This document shows positions 5,889 to 5,952 of a stretch of DNA of 5,952 bases, one piece after another. Each line of letters opens with the position of its first letter. The first letter of the stretch is position 1. Both the position numbers and the translations under genes were made by a program. Under the pieces are notes generated by a model, which was given only the letters and a program-made list of their open reading frames with translations, ran no database searches and was not told where the DNA came from. Origin of the DNA: Mailhella sp. (lineage in GTDB: Bacteria; Desulfobacterota; Desulfovibrionia; Desulfovibrionales; Desulfovibrionaceae); assembly GCA_017522745.1 (NCBI GenBank), contig JAFWYI010000153.1:1-5952 (forward strand), written 5' to 3'.

Positions 5889-5952
5889 GATATTATCCTT
5901 ATTTTAATAGTTGTTGCGCCCTGCCCGCAGACTGTTGCCTACCACCATGAGC
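5889..5952 (-). other. Edge sequence, possible C-terminal tail of an upstream minus-strand gene
   Basis: Two frames are open from the right edge and stop just before the MBL gene. One ends ...AHGGRQQSAGRAQQLLK with TAA at 5901-5899, overlapping the AAGGA ribosome binding site. The other ends ...LMVVGNSLRAGRNNY with TAA at 5906-5904. Either could be the tail of an upstream gene in the same operon, but too little is present to choose or to name a product. No clear promoter for the MBL gene is visible here, which mildly favours read-through from upstream. Confidence 0.3.

Noticed and set aside
5901..5906. TAAAAT on the minus strand as a -10 box for the MBL-fold gene
   Set aside because: Transcription would start about 6 bases before the ATG and lose the ribosome binding site, and no -35 box fits.

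Overview
This window is ordinary chromosomal DNA from a Gram-negative bacterium. I estimate roughly 55-57% GC by eye. All genes I can support lie on the minus strand. Three are for 3-deoxy-D-manno-octulosonate (KDO), the inner-core sugar of lipopolysaccharide, so the cell has an LPS outer membrane. The GalU protein, with its PVAGWGTRSLP and FDAGDW segments, resembles what I remember of Desulfovibrio-type delta-proteobacteria. That placement is an inference from memory, not a search result.

In the direction of transcription (right to left): positions 5889-5952 hold the possible tail of an upstream gene. Next is a metallo-beta-lactamase-fold hydrolase of the UlaG-like type (5888 to 5090). Its normal ATG, ribosome binding site and first ~17 codons are in one frame and the rest is in another, so it is frame-disrupted as written. 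A hairpin terminator overlaps its stop codon. A gene-free stretch of about 300 bases follows, holding several short dyads and a consensus -10 box, and leads into galU (UTP-glucose-1-phosphate uridylyltransferase). galU ends in a strong intrinsic terminator that abuts the start region of a large RocB-like M20 zinc peptidase/deacylase gene.

After that gene, a good sigma70-type promoter (TTGAAC-17-TATACT) starts the KDO operon kdsA-kdsB-kdsD. kdsA and kdsB overlap by ATGA, and kdsB and kdsD are one base apart. kdsD runs off the left edge and was recovered by direct translation of the edge region.

The three kds products are successive parts of one pathway. KdsD makes arabinose-5-phosphate, KdsA condenses it with phosphoenolpyruvate to KDO-8-phosphate, and KdsB activates free KDO as CMP-KDO. 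The phosphatase step (KdsC) is not in the window. GalU supplies UDP-glucose for cell-surface sugars and so fits the envelope theme. The RocB-like and MBL-fold genes have no obvious link to it.

I see no rRNA, tRNA, CRISPR array, insertion sequence or phage gene, and no sign of a new multi-gene system. The points most worth a second look are the MBL-gene frame disruption with its odd metal-binding motif, the dyad-rich galU leader, and the RocB-like gene placed directly behind a terminator.
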